Shown piece after piece: positions 17,243 through 26,058 of a stretch of DNA of 62,011 nucleotides. The translations under genes were made by a program, and so were the position numbers. The DNA comes from Desulfuromonadaceae bacterium (GTDB taxonomy: Bacteria > Desulfobacterota > Desulfuromonadia > Geobacterales > Pseudopelobacteraceae), in NCBI GenBank assembly GCA_028687585.1, contig JAQTZV010000032.1:1-62011 (forward strand). Reading direction: 5' to 3'. How positions within the stretch are numbered: position 1 is the first letter of the stretch; every line of letters begins with the position of its first letter. The notes below the pieces were generated by a model. The model had not been told where the DNA came from. It was given only the letters and a program-made list of their open reading frames with translations, and made no database searches.

Positions 17243-18364
17243 TTACGCCGTCTTTTGTTTCTCCAGCTTCCCCTTCAACTGACCACACGCCGCCGAAATA
17301 TCGCCACCCCGGCTGTCACGGGTAATTACCGTTACATGGCGATCAATCAGGTATTTGTGAAATGCATCAATCGCCTTGCGGGTCGGCGCCTTGAACTCGC
17401 ACCCCTCATGCTCATTGAACGGAATCAGGTTGACCTTGTTGGGGATGTCGCTGATCAGCTTCAGCAGCCGCTTGGCATCATCCGGAGTATCATTTATTCC
17501 CCCAAGCATGACATATTCAAAGGTGACCTTACGTCGTCCCGGCAGCGGAAACTCTTTGCAGGCTTTCAATAGCTCCTTGAGCGGATAGCGCCGGTTGACC
17601 GGCATAATCCGGTTCCGCAGTTCATCGGTCGTGGCGTTCAGCGACACCGCCAGATTTACATTGGGAATCTCGCGCCCCAGTCGTCCCATCTCCGGCACCA
17701 GTCCGCAGGTGGAGACCGTCACCCGGCGGTTGGAGAGCTGCAGGCCGTTGCCGTCGATCATGATCTGAATGGCAGGGATAACATTGTCCAGATTGTGCAG
17801 CGGTTCTCCCATCCCCATCATAACTATATTCCTGATTGCGGCCGGTGACTCCGGCTGTACATCGTCACTATCATCATCCTCAAAGTCACTCTGCTCAACT
17901 AAAAGCGAGGGGGGATTTGCGACCAGATCCCGCTTGACTGCCATAATCTGATTGACGATCTCGGCAGTGGTCAGGTTGCGGGTCAGCTTGAAGGTTCCGG
18001 TCAGGCAGAATTCACACGCCATGGCGCAGCCGACCTGGGAGGAGATGCAGAGCGTATTACGCCCTTCAATCGGGATCAGTACCGCTTCAACGCTTGTGCC
18101 GTCATCCAGGGGGAACAGATATTTTCGTGTGCCGTCGCTCCCCTGCTCCACCGCCTCCGGTTCCAGATTGCTGATGAAAGCGGTTTCGGCCAGCTCCGTT
18201 CGCAGAGCTTTGGAGATGTTGGTCATTTCATCAAAACTGTGGGTATCCTGTTGGTAGATCCACTTAAATACCTGGAGGGCGCGGAAGCGTTCTTTGCCCT
18301 GCCCCTGGAGGAATTGTTCAAGGGCGGGGAGAGTCAGGTTTTTAAGGTCGGTTTTTGGTGTCAT
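17243..18364 (-). CDS. rlmN: 23S rRNA (adenine-2503-C2) / tRNA A37 methyltransferase
   Basis: A radical-SAM enzyme of 373 residues that methylates A2503 of 23S rRNA and A37 of some tRNAs. The CxxxCxxC iron-sulfur motif is at C113-C117-C120 (VGCAMACEFC), the SAM-binding MMGMGEPL is at about 182-189, and the C-terminal catalytic cysteine is in SAACGQL. Residues about 147-175 form a Pro/Ser then Asp/Glu-rich insertion (FEDDDSDD) not usual for RlmN. The start is ATG 18364; the open frame runs 59 codons further upstream, but that part lies inside the mtgA C-terminus. It overlaps mtgA by 23 bp, so the two form one minus-strand operon. Confidence 0.95.
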   Translation of the reverse strand: MTPKTDLKNLTLPALEQFLQGQGKERFRALQVFKWIYQQDTHSFDEMTNISKALRTELAETAFISNLEPEAVEQGSDGTRKYLFPLDDGTSVEAVLIPIEGRNTLCISSQVGCAMACEFCLTGTFKLTRNLTTAEIVNQIMAVKRDLVANPPSLLVEQSDFEDDDSDDVQPESPAAIRNIVMMGMGEPLHNLDNVIPAIQIMIDGNGLQLSNRRVTVSTCGLVPEMGRLGREIPNVNLAVSLNATTDELRNRIMPVNRRYPLKELLKACKEFPLPGRRKVTFEYVMLGGINDTPDDAKRLLKLISDIPNKVNLIPFNEHEGCEFKAPTRKAIDAFHKYLIDRHVTVITRDSRGGDISAACGQLKGKLEKQKTA

Positions 18365-19295
18365 TGTCTTCTTTCGGACTTTCGTTTTGCTGTGGAGTGG
18401 AACTGTCTCCCGGTTGCAACGGTACAACAGCAGCCGGTTCTTCCTTCTTTTCCCCTTCTGCTTCCATAGTCTTTTCAACCGCATCTTTCCGCGCCGATGA
18501 CGGCGTGTCAAACAGCGGCGGGGTGCTGATGATTTCATCAACCTTTTTCTGCAGGCGGTTCACATTGGGTGATTCGGCCAAGGCTGCCTGATACTCCGCA
18601 TCGTCAATGACTCCATTCTGGCGCAGCAGCCGCAGGATCATATCAGAACGCCTCAGTACCTTGCCCAGGTTCTTGTAGGGATTGTAGGCCAGTCGCGGGC
18701 CAGGAAGCATGGCGGCAAGAAAGGCACATTCGCGTGGTGTCAGGGCGGAGACCGGCTTGCCGAAATAATATTGTGCGCCGTGGCCTATGCCGTACACCAT
18801 CGGCCCCAGTTCTACAACATTCAGATACAGCTCGATAATACGCCCCTTGGTCAACTCCTGCTCCATCCGGTACGCCAGATAGATCTCTTTCAGTTTGCGG
18901 GTTATCGTCTTTTCACGTGAGAGGAACAGGTTCTTGGCGGCCTGCTGGGTAATCGTGGAAGCGCCCCTCTTCAGGCTCTTTTTTTCCAAGTCGTACTTGA
19001 TGGCATTCTTAATGGCCTTGACGTCAAAACCTTCGTGCTTGTAGAAGTTAGAGTCCTCTGCCAGAATCACTGACCATTTCATCTCAGCCGGAATGCGCGC
19101 GGATGCTGCCCAGTAGCGGTTCTTCGGCCCGACTACAAAGGGATGGTAGTCGCCCTGCCAATCCTTGACCTGAATGGTGGTGCTATACTTTTTGTCCGCC
19201 AGATCGGCAACCGGCGGCAGCAGCGCCAGTGAAACGGCGACATAGGCCAGATAGCAGATGATGGCCAGCAATATGTAAATAGTGAATTTTTTCAT
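18342..19295 (-). CDS. mtgA: Monofunctional peptidoglycan glycosyltransferase
   Basis: Family GT51 glycosyltransferase polymerising lipid II into glycan strands at the inner membrane. A signal-anchor helix lies at about 4-26 (IYILLAIICYLAYVAVSLALL). The catalytic core has E80 in VILAEDSNFYKHEGF, the RGASTITQQAAKNLFLS motif and KGRIIELYLNVVELG with the second acidic residue. At 317 residues it is longer than the usual 220-240; the extra C-terminal 70 residues are a Pro/Glu/Asp-rich tail with no recognised domain. There is no transpeptidase domain, which separates it from class A penicillin-binding proteins. It is translated with rlmN and is divergent from dapF. Confidence 0.92.
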   Translation of the reverse strand: MKKFTIYILLAIICYLAYVAVSLALLPPVADLADKKYSTTIQVKDWQGDYHPFVVGPKNRYWAASARIPAEMKWSVILAEDSNFYKHEGFDVKAIKNAIKYDLEKKSLKRGASTITQQAAKNLFLSREKTITRKLKEIYLAYRMEQELTKGRIIELYLNVVELGPMVYGIGHGAQYYFGKPVSALTPRECAFLAAMLPGPRLAYNPYKNLGKVLRRSDMILRLLRQNGVIDDAEYQAALAESPNVNRLQKKVDEIISTPPLFDTPSSARKDAVEKTMEAEGEKKEEPAAVVPLQPGDSSTPQQNESPKEDNDTKNRP

Positions 19296-19384
19296 TCAGC
19301 GATACATTTAGCAGAATATGTTGCCTGCGGGAACTGTTTTGTATGCCTGCCTTCCCTCCCTGCCTTGATTTACCGGAAAATAGC

Positions 19385-19413
19385 TTGTTGCATCGATCCA
19401 TTTTTGCTATGTT
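19385..19413 (+). promoter_or_regulatory. Sigma-70-like promoter candidate for dapF-gspCDEF
   Basis: TTGTTG (19385-19390), a 17-bp spacer and TATGTT (19408-19413) lie 38 bp upstream of the dapF ATG. No other promoter is obvious before the overlapping gspC-F genes, so this may drive the whole run. Confidence 0.4.
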
Positions 19414-19451
19414 GGGCGGTAAAATTTTAACCGAGAAGGGGATTCCGGGCG

Positions 19452-20288
19452 ATGAAATTCACCAAAATGCAGGGTGCGGGTAATGACTATGTCTATGTAA
19501 ACTGCTTTGAAGAAACGGTCAGCGATCCACGTCAGACGGCAATACAGGTGTCAAACCGGAATTTCGGCATCGGCTCGGACGGATTAATTCTGATCATGCC
19601 GTCTGAGGTGGCCGATGTACGGATGCGCATGTTCAACTCGGATGGTTCTGAATCCGAGATGTGCGGAAACGGCATACGCTGCGTTGCCAAATACGCCTAT
19701 GACCACGGCATTGTAACAGAAACCGAAATAACTGCCGAAACCGGTGCAGGCATCCTGACGCTGCAGCTTGTCCCTGGGGCAAATGGAAAGATCGAGAAGG
19801 TACGGGTCAATATGGGGCCACCACGCCTGACGCGAGCCGAAATACCTATGACCGGCGATCCGGGAGTGCGTGTGGTTGCTGAAGAACTAACCATTCTGGA
19901 CAGAACCTTCAAAATCACCTGTGCTTCGATGGGAAACCCGCACTGTGTCATTTTTGTCGATGATGTTGCCAATTTTCCGGTGGCGACTTATGGGCCGCTC
20001 ATTGAAAACAACGTACTGTTCCCGCGAAGAACCAACGTAGAATTTATCCAGATCATCTCACGCACAGAGATCCGGCAGCGTACCTGGGAACGGGGTGCTG
20101 GAGAAACTCTGGCGTGCGGCACCGGCTCGAGTGCCGTGACGGCAGCGTGCGTTCTGAACAGCCTGACAGAAAAAAAGGTCCTCAATCATCTCTCCGGCGG
20201 GGATCTTGAAATGGAATGGGCTGAGGATGGTTGCATTTACATGACCGGTCCGGCAGTTGAAGTCTTCAGCGGGGAAATAGCACTGTAA
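19452..20288 (+). CDS. dapF: Diaminopimelate epimerase
   Basis: Converts LL- to meso-diaminopimelate for lysine and peptidoglycan synthesis. The 278-residue length is canonical. The two-base mechanism residues are C71 in SEMCGNGIRC and C222 in TLACGTGSSA, and the opening KMQGAGNDYV and the ASMGNPHCVIF segment are intact. GAGAAGGGG precedes the ATG by about 11 bases. The TAA stop overlaps the gspC ATG by one base, coupling a biosynthetic gene to type II secretion; the biological reason is not evident beyond cell-envelope synthesis. Confidence 0.96.
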   Translation: MKFTKMQGAGNDYVYVNCFEETVSDPRQTAIQVSNRNFGIGSDGLILIMPSEVADVRMRMFNSDGSESEMCGNGIRCVAKYAYDHGIVTETEITAETGAGILTLQLVPGANGKIEKVRVNMGPPRLTRAEIPMTGDPGVRVVAEELTILDRTFKITCASMGNPHCVIFVDDVANFPVATYGPLIENNVLFPRRTNVEFIQIISRTEIRQRTWERGAGETLACGTGSSAVTAACVLNSLTEKKVLNHLSGGDLEMEWAEDGCIYMTGPAVEVFSGEIAL

Positions 20289-21175
20289 TGACACGAGCCG
20301 TAACAATAATAAACGGTCTTCTTGGGATCGCCATCATCGCCATACTGGCGGGGATCACTACGGAACGCCTGTCGACCAAACTCGGGAAAGCATTTCTGCC
20401 CAAAGGGGGCTCTCCGGCCGCTGCTTCGTCATCCGCCGCTTCACGTACGGAAGACCTCTCCTTCTATGCCCCGATTCTCACGGCCGGCTTATTCGGTACG
20501 GCAACGGTCGGTACGCTTACTCCCATCACAAACCTTCAGGCTGCGACCCAGGCCGCTCCGGCCACCGCTCCTGCCGAACTGATGCTGCTTGGGACGGTGG
20601 TCGGCTCATTACGTGAAACCTTTGCTCTGGTTCGCCATACAGCAAAACAGGAAGAGCGGGTGTTCCGCCTGGGAGATATGGTTTTTGATGCCGGACGACT
20701 CGCTGAGGTGACCAGGGAACGGGCGTTCATCGTCGTTGGTGGCAAGAGAGTCGAACTGCTGACACCTATGACGCCGGCGACATCTTCCCCGCCCGCTCAG
20801 GCCGCACCGGGAGCGACACATGCAACCACCGGCACAGGGGTGACCAGCATGGGTGCCGGCAACTTCGTCATTGATCAGCGGACGCTGAATGCCACACTGG
20901 ATAATCCGGCTCAGGCAATGAGTGATGCCCGACTTCTCCCGAGCCAGAAGGATGGCAAGGTAGAGGGGTTCCGGGCTTCAGAGGTAAAGCCGAATGGCTT
21001 GTTTGCAATGATCGGCATTAAAAATGGCGATGTTTTGCTGCGGCTGAACGATTTCCCGATGGATTCACCGGATAAGGCGCTGCAATCGTTCATTGCCCTC
21101 AAAGGGCAGAATCGGCTGAAGCTTGATATCATCCGTGATGGGCAGCCGCAGACGTTCAATTACGATATTAGATGA
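20288..21175 (+). CDS. gspC: Type II secretion inner-membrane protein GspC
   Basis: Links the inner-membrane platform to the secretin. The 295-residue protein has a membrane helix at about 6-24, an Ala/Ser/Pro-rich linker, an HR domain (LMLLGTVVGSLRETFALV ... VFRLGDMVFDAGRLAEVTRERAFI) that contacts the secretin N0 domain, then a second linker. The C-terminal PDZ domain (GFRASEVKPNGLFAMIGIKNGDVLLRLND) is implicated in substrate selection. The gene overlaps dapF by one base and is followed 22 bp later by gspD. The overall similarity is clearest in the PDZ and HR motifs. Confidence 0.88.
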   Translation: MTRAVTIINGLLGIAIIAILAGITTERLSTKLGKAFLPKGGSPAAASSSAASRTEDLSFYAPILTAGLFGTATVGTLTPITNLQAATQAAPATAPAELMLLGTVVGSLRETFALVRHTAKQEERVFRLGDMVFDAGRLAEVTRERAFIVVGGKRVELLTPMTPATSSPPAQAAPGATHATTGTGVTSMGAGNFVIDQRTLNATLDNPAQAMSDARLLPSQKDGKVEGFRASEVKPNGLFAMIGIKNGDVLLRLNDFPMDSPDKALQSFIALKGQNRLKLDIIRDGQPQTFNYDIR

Positions 21176-21197
21176 AGGCAGCAACCTGGAGGCATAC

Positions 21198-23099
21198 GTG
21201 ACCCGAAATATTTTACGCACACTTTTCACCCTCATTCTGATGGGAACACTTCTCGGCTCTCCGGCACTCGCCGCAGGCGGAAAAGGAGTCGTGCTGAATT
21301 TCAACGAAGTGGACATCTCTACGATGGTGAAGTTCATCAGTGACCTGACCGGCAAAAACTTCATCCTTGATGACCGTGTTAAGGGAAAGATTTCGGTGTA
21401 CTCCCCCACCAAGCTCTCGATCGATGAGGCGTACAATGTTTTTGTCTCCGTACTGGAGCTGAAGGGGTTTACTGTCGTCCAGAGCGGTCAGGTTGCAAAA
21501 ATTGTCCCTTCGGCGACTGCGAGACAGTCCGGTTTCAAACTGTTGCCACAGGGGGAGCAGGCGCCGGTAAACGAGAGCTATGTCGCCCAGGTGACCGAAC
21601 TGGAATTTATCACCGCGCAGGAAGCGGTGACTTTTCTGCATCCGATGATATCAAAAGATGGGCACATCTCGGCTTTTGGCCCTGGAAATATGCTTCTGAT
21701 GGTTGATTCCGCCATCAATATCCGCAAGCTGCACGGCCTGCTGCGATCAATAGACACAGAGCGTACCCGCGAAGGACTCGAGATTATCTACCTCAAAAAC
21801 GCCTCGGCTGAAAGTACGGCAAAAGTCGTTCAGCAATGGTTAACCGGTTCGGATGGCAAGCCTGGCGTACAACCTCCGGCACGAGGGGGGGGAGCGGCAA
21901 CAAGTGTACTGGCTGACCAGAGGCTGAACGCCCTGCTGATTTTCGGCAATGAAACAACCAAGAAGGCGATTCGTGAGTTGGTCGAAAAGCTGGACGTCAC
22001 CCCGCCTGAAGCGAGCAGCAAAGTCAATGTATATTATCTGGAAAACACCGACGCGACCGAGATGGCGAAAGTTCTGGATGGCGTCGTCAAAGGGATATCC
22101 ACCCAGACGACTGCACAACCGGTTGCGGCTGCCGCAGCACCGCAGGCTTCGGCATTCGACAGCGGCAAAGTCACGATCACTCCTGACAAGGCTTCGAATT
22201 CGTTGGTGATAATGGCTTCTCCCAATGACTACAATAATCTTGTCCAGGTTATCAAAAAACTCGACCGGCGCAGTAAACAGGTATTCGTGCAGGCAATGAT
22301 CGCGGAGATATCACTCGATAACTCTCACGAATTAGGGGTGCAGCTCGGGGCGATCGGCGGGGGGAAGCCAAGTAACAACCTCGCGGTTGCCGGCTTGTAC
22401 GATCCGCTTGGGTCCCTGACTACCCTCGGCACCATTATCGCCGGGGGGGGGGCGTTGGCACCCGTTGTCAATGCCGGCGCGGTCAATATTACCGCAGTTC
22501 TCAAGGCGCTTGATAAAAATGGTCTGCTCAACATCCTCTCGACGCCGAACATACTGACCTCTGATAACAAAGAGGCGGAAATAAACGTCGGTGAGAACGT
22601 ACCGTTCCAGGGGGCGTCAACACAGAGTGCCACGTTCTCGACGACGTCTGTTGAGCGCAAGGATGTCGGCATCATTCTGAAAATTAAGCCGCAGATAAGT
22701 GAAGGCGACTACATCCGCATGGATATTAATCAGGAAATCTCACAGGTAAAGGACTTCAAGGGGCAGGCTATCGACCTGGTCACCACCAAGCGCTCAGCCA
22801 AGACCAGCGTTGTGGTAAAGAACAAGGAGACGGTGGTAATAGGCGGACTGATTCAGGATACTGAAGAGAACGTAACCAACAAGGTGCCGTTTCTGGGCGA
22901 CATTCCGCTGCTTGGCTGGATGTTTAAAAGCACCTCTAAAGTGCGTAAGAAAACCAACCTGGTACTGCTGCTGACACCGTATATAATCAAGGATGCGGCC
23001 GATCTCGCCGAAATGACGAAGATGCAGCGCCAGACGTTTGAGGATACGACGAAAAAAACCGGCAGTGTTGATATTCCAAAAGAGGTGTCCGGCAAATGA
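21198..23099 (+). CDS. gspD: Type II secretion outer-membrane secretin GspD
   Basis: Forms the multimeric outer-membrane channel. The GTG start at 21198 follows CTGGAGG and begins a classic signal peptide (TRNILRTLF... ending PALA). The open frame before it overlaps gspC and is not coding. The mature 600-residue protein has N0 (VDISTMVKFISDLTGKNFIL), then N1-N3 domains (YLKNASAESTAKVVQQWL; VYYLENTDATEMAKVL), and the secretin domain from about residue 380 (VFVQAMIAEISLDNSHELGV) to VPFLGDIPLLGWMFK near the C-terminus. No long C-terminal pilotin-binding S-domain is apparent. The TGA overlaps gspE (ATGA). Confidence 0.95.
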   Translation: MTRNILRTLFTLILMGTLLGSPALAAGGKGVVLNFNEVDISTMVKFISDLTGKNFILDDRVKGKISVYSPTKLSIDEAYNVFVSVLELKGFTVVQSGQVAKIVPSATARQSGFKLLPQGEQAPVNESYVAQVTELEFITAQEAVTFLHPMISKDGHISAFGPGNMLLMVDSAINIRKLHGLLRSIDTERTREGLEIIYLKNASAESTAKVVQQWLTGSDGKPGVQPPARGGGAATSVLADQRLNALLIFGNETTKKAIRELVEKLDVTPPEASSKVNVYYLENTDATEMAKVLDGVVKGISTQTTAQPVAAAAAPQASAFDSGKVTITPDKASNSLVIMASPNDYNNLVQVIKKLDRRSKQVFVQAMIAEISLDNSHELGVQLGAIGGGKPSNNLAVAGLYDPLGSLTTLGTIIAGGGALAPVVNAGAVNITAVLKALDKNGLLNILSTPNILTSDNKEAEINVGENVPFQGASTQSATFSTTSVERKDVGIILKIKPQISEGDYIRMDINQEISQVKDFKGQAIDLVTTKRSAKTSVVVKNKETVVIGGLIQDTEENVTNKVPFLGDIPLLGWMFKSTSKVRKKTNLVLLLTPYIIKDAADLAEMTKMQRQTFEDTTKKTGSVDIPKEVSGK

Positions 23100-24673
23100 G
23101 TGCCGACAGTGCAAGCAGTCCTGATGAGCTGAGGGCCACCGCTGTCAGGCTGGGAATACCCTGTCAGTTTGAAATCAGGAATGAAGAGGTTGATTCTGAA
23201 CTTCTCAACCAGCTTCCGCTGACGTTTGCCCGTACCAGCTCGATTTTACCGCTGCACGAAGTTGATGGCGTTATCAGGGTTGCCGTCTCCAGTGCGGCTG
23301 GAATGTTGCAACTTGACGAACTGCGGCTGCTGTTTGGCCTGCCGGTTGAAGCGGTACTGGTTCCGGCCTCCCTGCTGGCGGATACCATCAATCACGTCTA
23401 CTCCAGCGTCTCCGGGACCGCCCGTGAAGTGCTGCAAGAGCTGCAGGGAGAAGATCTCTCGACGGTTGCCACCGAACTAAACAACCCAACCGATTTGCTC
23501 GATCTCTCTGATGAAGCTCCGGTTATCCGGCTGCTGAACTCAATTCTCTCCGAAGCCGTCAAAGAACGGGTCAGTGACGTCCATATCGAGCCGTACGAAC
23601 GGGATCTTATGGTCCGCTTCCGTATTGACGGCATTCTCTACGAAAAGCTTTCTCCCCCCAAAATTATCCAGGATGCTCTTGTCTCACGCATAAAGATCAT
23701 GGCCGGCCTTAACATAGCCGAGAAACGCCTGCCGCAGGACGGCCGTATCCGCGTACGTGTTGCGGGGCGTGATGTCGATATCCGCGTCTCCATCATCCCG
23801 ACCTACTATGGCGAGCGAGCCGTGCTGCGTCTGCTGGACAAGAAAAAAGGCATACTTTCTCTGGCCGATATCGGTCTCGGGGAACATGGGGTTCGTACGC
23901 TGGAGCGGATGCTGAACCGTACCAGCGGCATTATTCTGGTGACCGGCCCGACCGGCAGCGGTAAATCGACGACACTCTACGCCGCTCTGAACAAGGTAAA
24001 TTCCAGCGAAAAGAATATCATCACCATTGAAGACCCTATTGAATACCAGATCAGAGGCATCGGCCAGATTCAGGTTAACCCAAAAATTGATCTTACCTTT
24101 GCCAGTGGTCTGCGTTCCATTCTGCGTCAGGATCCTGACATCATCATGGTCGGCGAAATCCGTGATGCCGAAACAGCTGAAATTGCCATTCAGGCCAGTT
24201 TGACCGGTCATCTGGTCCTTTCGACGCTACATACCAACGATGCCGCCACTGCAGTAACCCGCCTGGTTGATATGGGAATCGAGCCATTCATGATTGCCTC
24301 ATCACTCTCTGCCGTTGTCGCTCAGCGCCTGGTGCGGGTGATCTGTCCACACTGCCGCGAAGAGTATCAACCGGTGGAGCTGCACGCCGGCGTAACTCTC
24401 CCTGATAGACTGTATCGTGGCCGGGGGTGTGACGCCTGTTTCGGTCTCGGTACGCTCGGCCGGACCGCCATCTACGAAATAATGCCGATTGACCAGGAAC
24501 TCTGCTCGATGATCATTCGCCGCTCTCATGCCGGGGAGATCAAGGAGTATGCGGTCGCGCACGGCATGAAGACGCTGCGTGACGACGGTATCGCCCGGGC
24601 TGCAGCCGGAATTACCACCATCGAAGAGGTTCTGCGCGTTACCCAGGACGATTATGCCGACGTTCCGCTATAA
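23096..24673 (+). CDS. gspE: Type II secretion assembly ATPase GspE
   Basis: A 525-residue cytoplasmic hexameric ATPase powering pseudopilus assembly. The N-terminal GspE/PilB domain is followed by the RecA-like core with Walker A GPTGSGKST (284-292), an Asp box, Walker B (IIMVGEIRDAETAE), a His box (STLHTNDAATA) and a four-cysteine zinc element (CPHC and CDAC). It overlaps gspD by 4 bp and gspF by 20 bp. Type IV pilus PilB is similar, but the neighbouring secretin, gspC and gspF support a type II assignment. Confidence 0.94.
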   Translation: MSADSASSPDELRATAVRLGIPCQFEIRNEEVDSELLNQLPLTFARTSSILPLHEVDGVIRVAVSSAAGMLQLDELRLLFGLPVEAVLVPASLLADTINHVYSSVSGTAREVLQELQGEDLSTVATELNNPTDLLDLSDEAPVIRLLNSILSEAVKERVSDVHIEPYERDLMVRFRIDGILYEKLSPPKIIQDALVSRIKIMAGLNIAEKRLPQDGRIRVRVAGRDVDIRVSIIPTYYGERAVLRLLDKKKGILSLADIGLGEHGVRTLERMLNRTSGIILVTGPTGSGKSTTLYAALNKVNSSEKNIITIEDPIEYQIRGIGQIQVNPKIDLTFASGLRSILRQDPDIIMVGEIRDAETAEIAIQASLTGHLVLSTLHTNDAATAVTRLVDMGIEPFMIASSLSAVVAQRLVRVICPHCREEYQPVELHAGVTLPDRLYRGRGCDACFGLGTLGRTAIYEIMPIDQELCSMIIRRSHAGEIKEYAVAHGMKTLRDDGIARAAAGITTIEEVLRVTQDDYADVPL

Positions 24674-25865
24674 AGCCTACAGTGCCACCGGTTCTTCTGT
24701 CTCAGGCACTCTTGAGGCGGACTCCGAACGACAGGCGATGCAGCAGCTGAAAAGCAAAGGGTTGCTGCCGCGTGAGGTGGCCGAAGAAGGGGGAGCTCTT
24801 AGTCGTGCCGGATCATTCTCCTTTCGCCGGGGGGTCTCTGCTGAAGATCTTTCTCTTTTTACCCGGCGCCTTGCCACACTGGTGGCCTCTTCCATTCCAC
24901 TGTTCGAAGCAATGGGGTCGCTCTGCGAGCAGGAAGAAAACGGACCACTCCGCCAGGCCCTTGTCCGGGTAAAGGAACGCATTGCCGAAGGGGCTTCGCT
25001 TTCACGGGCTCTGGCCGCCGAACCGGATATTTTCGGCGAGAGCTATGTCAGCATGGTGGCAGCGGGAGAAGCCGGCGGCGCCCTCGATGCAGTGCTGGAG
25101 CGCCTGGCAGATTTTCTCGAAGAGCAGGAGCAGGTGCGGAGCAAAGTCACCTCCGCGCTGGCGTATCCTATCTTGATGGTTTTGGTGGGAGGGGGAGTAA
25201 TGCTCTTCCTGCTGACGGTTGTTATTCCCCGCATCGTGACAATTTTTGAAGACAGCAAAGCTGCGCTGCCGCTTATCACCATCATCCTGATCAAAGTCAG
25301 TCATTTCCTGCAGGGGTATTGGTGGATTCCCGCCGCCCTGATATGTGCCTCGGTTCCCCTCTACCGCAATGCCATGAAGCGCGATGATCTGCGTTTGAAG
25401 CGAGATGCCCTGCTGCTGCGGTTGCCAATGGCGGGAGGAATGTTGCAGCGTCTGATTCTCTCCCGTTTTGCCCGGGTTCTGGGGCTGCTGCTCTCCAGCG
25501 GGGTCCCGATTATGAAGGCCCTGGAGATCACCGGAGAGGTCGTGGTCAACCGGGTCTACCGCTCCTACCTGCGTGGCGTGATGGAAGAGGTCGCCCAGGG
25601 GGGGAGCCTCTCCGGCAGTCTGAAAAAAAGCCCGCTTTTCCCGCCCCTCCTTGTGCATCTGGCGGGCGTCGGTGAAAAAGGGGGCAATCTGGAAGAGATG
25701 CTGGTGAAGGCCGGTGTCGCTTACGAGCGGGAGTTCAGTACCCGTCTGACCCGCCTGATGGGGTTGATGGAACCGCTGCTGGTTCTGGCAATGGGAGTTG
25801 CCGTCGGTATCGTAGTACTGGCGGTGCTGCTGCCTATTTTCGAGCTGAATCAGCTGATCAAGTAG
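24654..25865 (+). CDS. gspF: Type II secretion inner-membrane platform protein GspF
   Basis: A 403-residue polytopic platform protein with two T2SF repeats: the first after LFTRRLATLVASSIPL and the second after ILSRFARVLGLLLSSGVP. Three membrane helices are visible, including ILMVLVGGGVMLFLLTVV and a final ALGVAVGIVVLAVLLPIF-like segment. Start ATG 24654 (MPTFRYKAYS) lies within the end of gspE; an earlier in-frame start at 24579 is rejected. No gspG or other pseudopilin gene follows: the next 190 bp is non-coding and then motility genes begin, so the remaining type II genes must lie elsewhere. Confidence 0.94.
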   Translation: MPTFRYKAYSATGSSVSGTLEADSERQAMQQLKSKGLLPREVAEEGGALSRAGSFSFRRGVSAEDLSLFTRRLATLVASSIPLFEAMGSLCEQEENGPLRQALVRVKERIAEGASLSRALAAEPDIFGESYVSMVAAGEAGGALDAVLERLADFLEEQEQVRSKVTSALAYPILMVLVGGGVMLFLLTVVIPRIVTIFEDSKAALPLITIILIKVSHFLQGYWWIPAALICASVPLYRNAMKRDDLRLKRDALLLRLPMAGGMLQRLILSRFARVLGLLLSSGVPIMKALEITGEVVVNRVYRSYLRGVMEEVAQGGSLSGSLKKSPLFPPLLVHLAGVGEKGGNLEEMLVKAGVAYEREFSTRLTRLMGLMEPLLVLAMGVAVGIVVLAVLLPIFELNQLIK

Positions 25866-26058
25866 GGGCGCCAATGTCGAGACTCACTCTCCACGAAATT
25901 GTTATTCTCATTTAAAACCAAAGCGCTATCATAGTTGGCTCGTTTTTGGCACCGCAACGAACTGATCAGAACGCCTCGGGCTACAATCCTCACCGCCTTG
26001 TTTTCATCTGTAATCGACATTGGAATTAGTACACCCGATTTATTAGTCTGGGGATAGT

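Noticed and set aside
18365..18541. 59-residue N-terminal extension of RlmN
   Set aside because: The extension is a basic shadow of the mtgA C-terminal coding sequence; RlmN homology begins at the ATG at 18364.
21123..21197. Upstream start for GspD
   Set aside because: It lies within gspC and would bury the signal peptide; GTG 21198 has a good ribosome site directly before the signal sequence.
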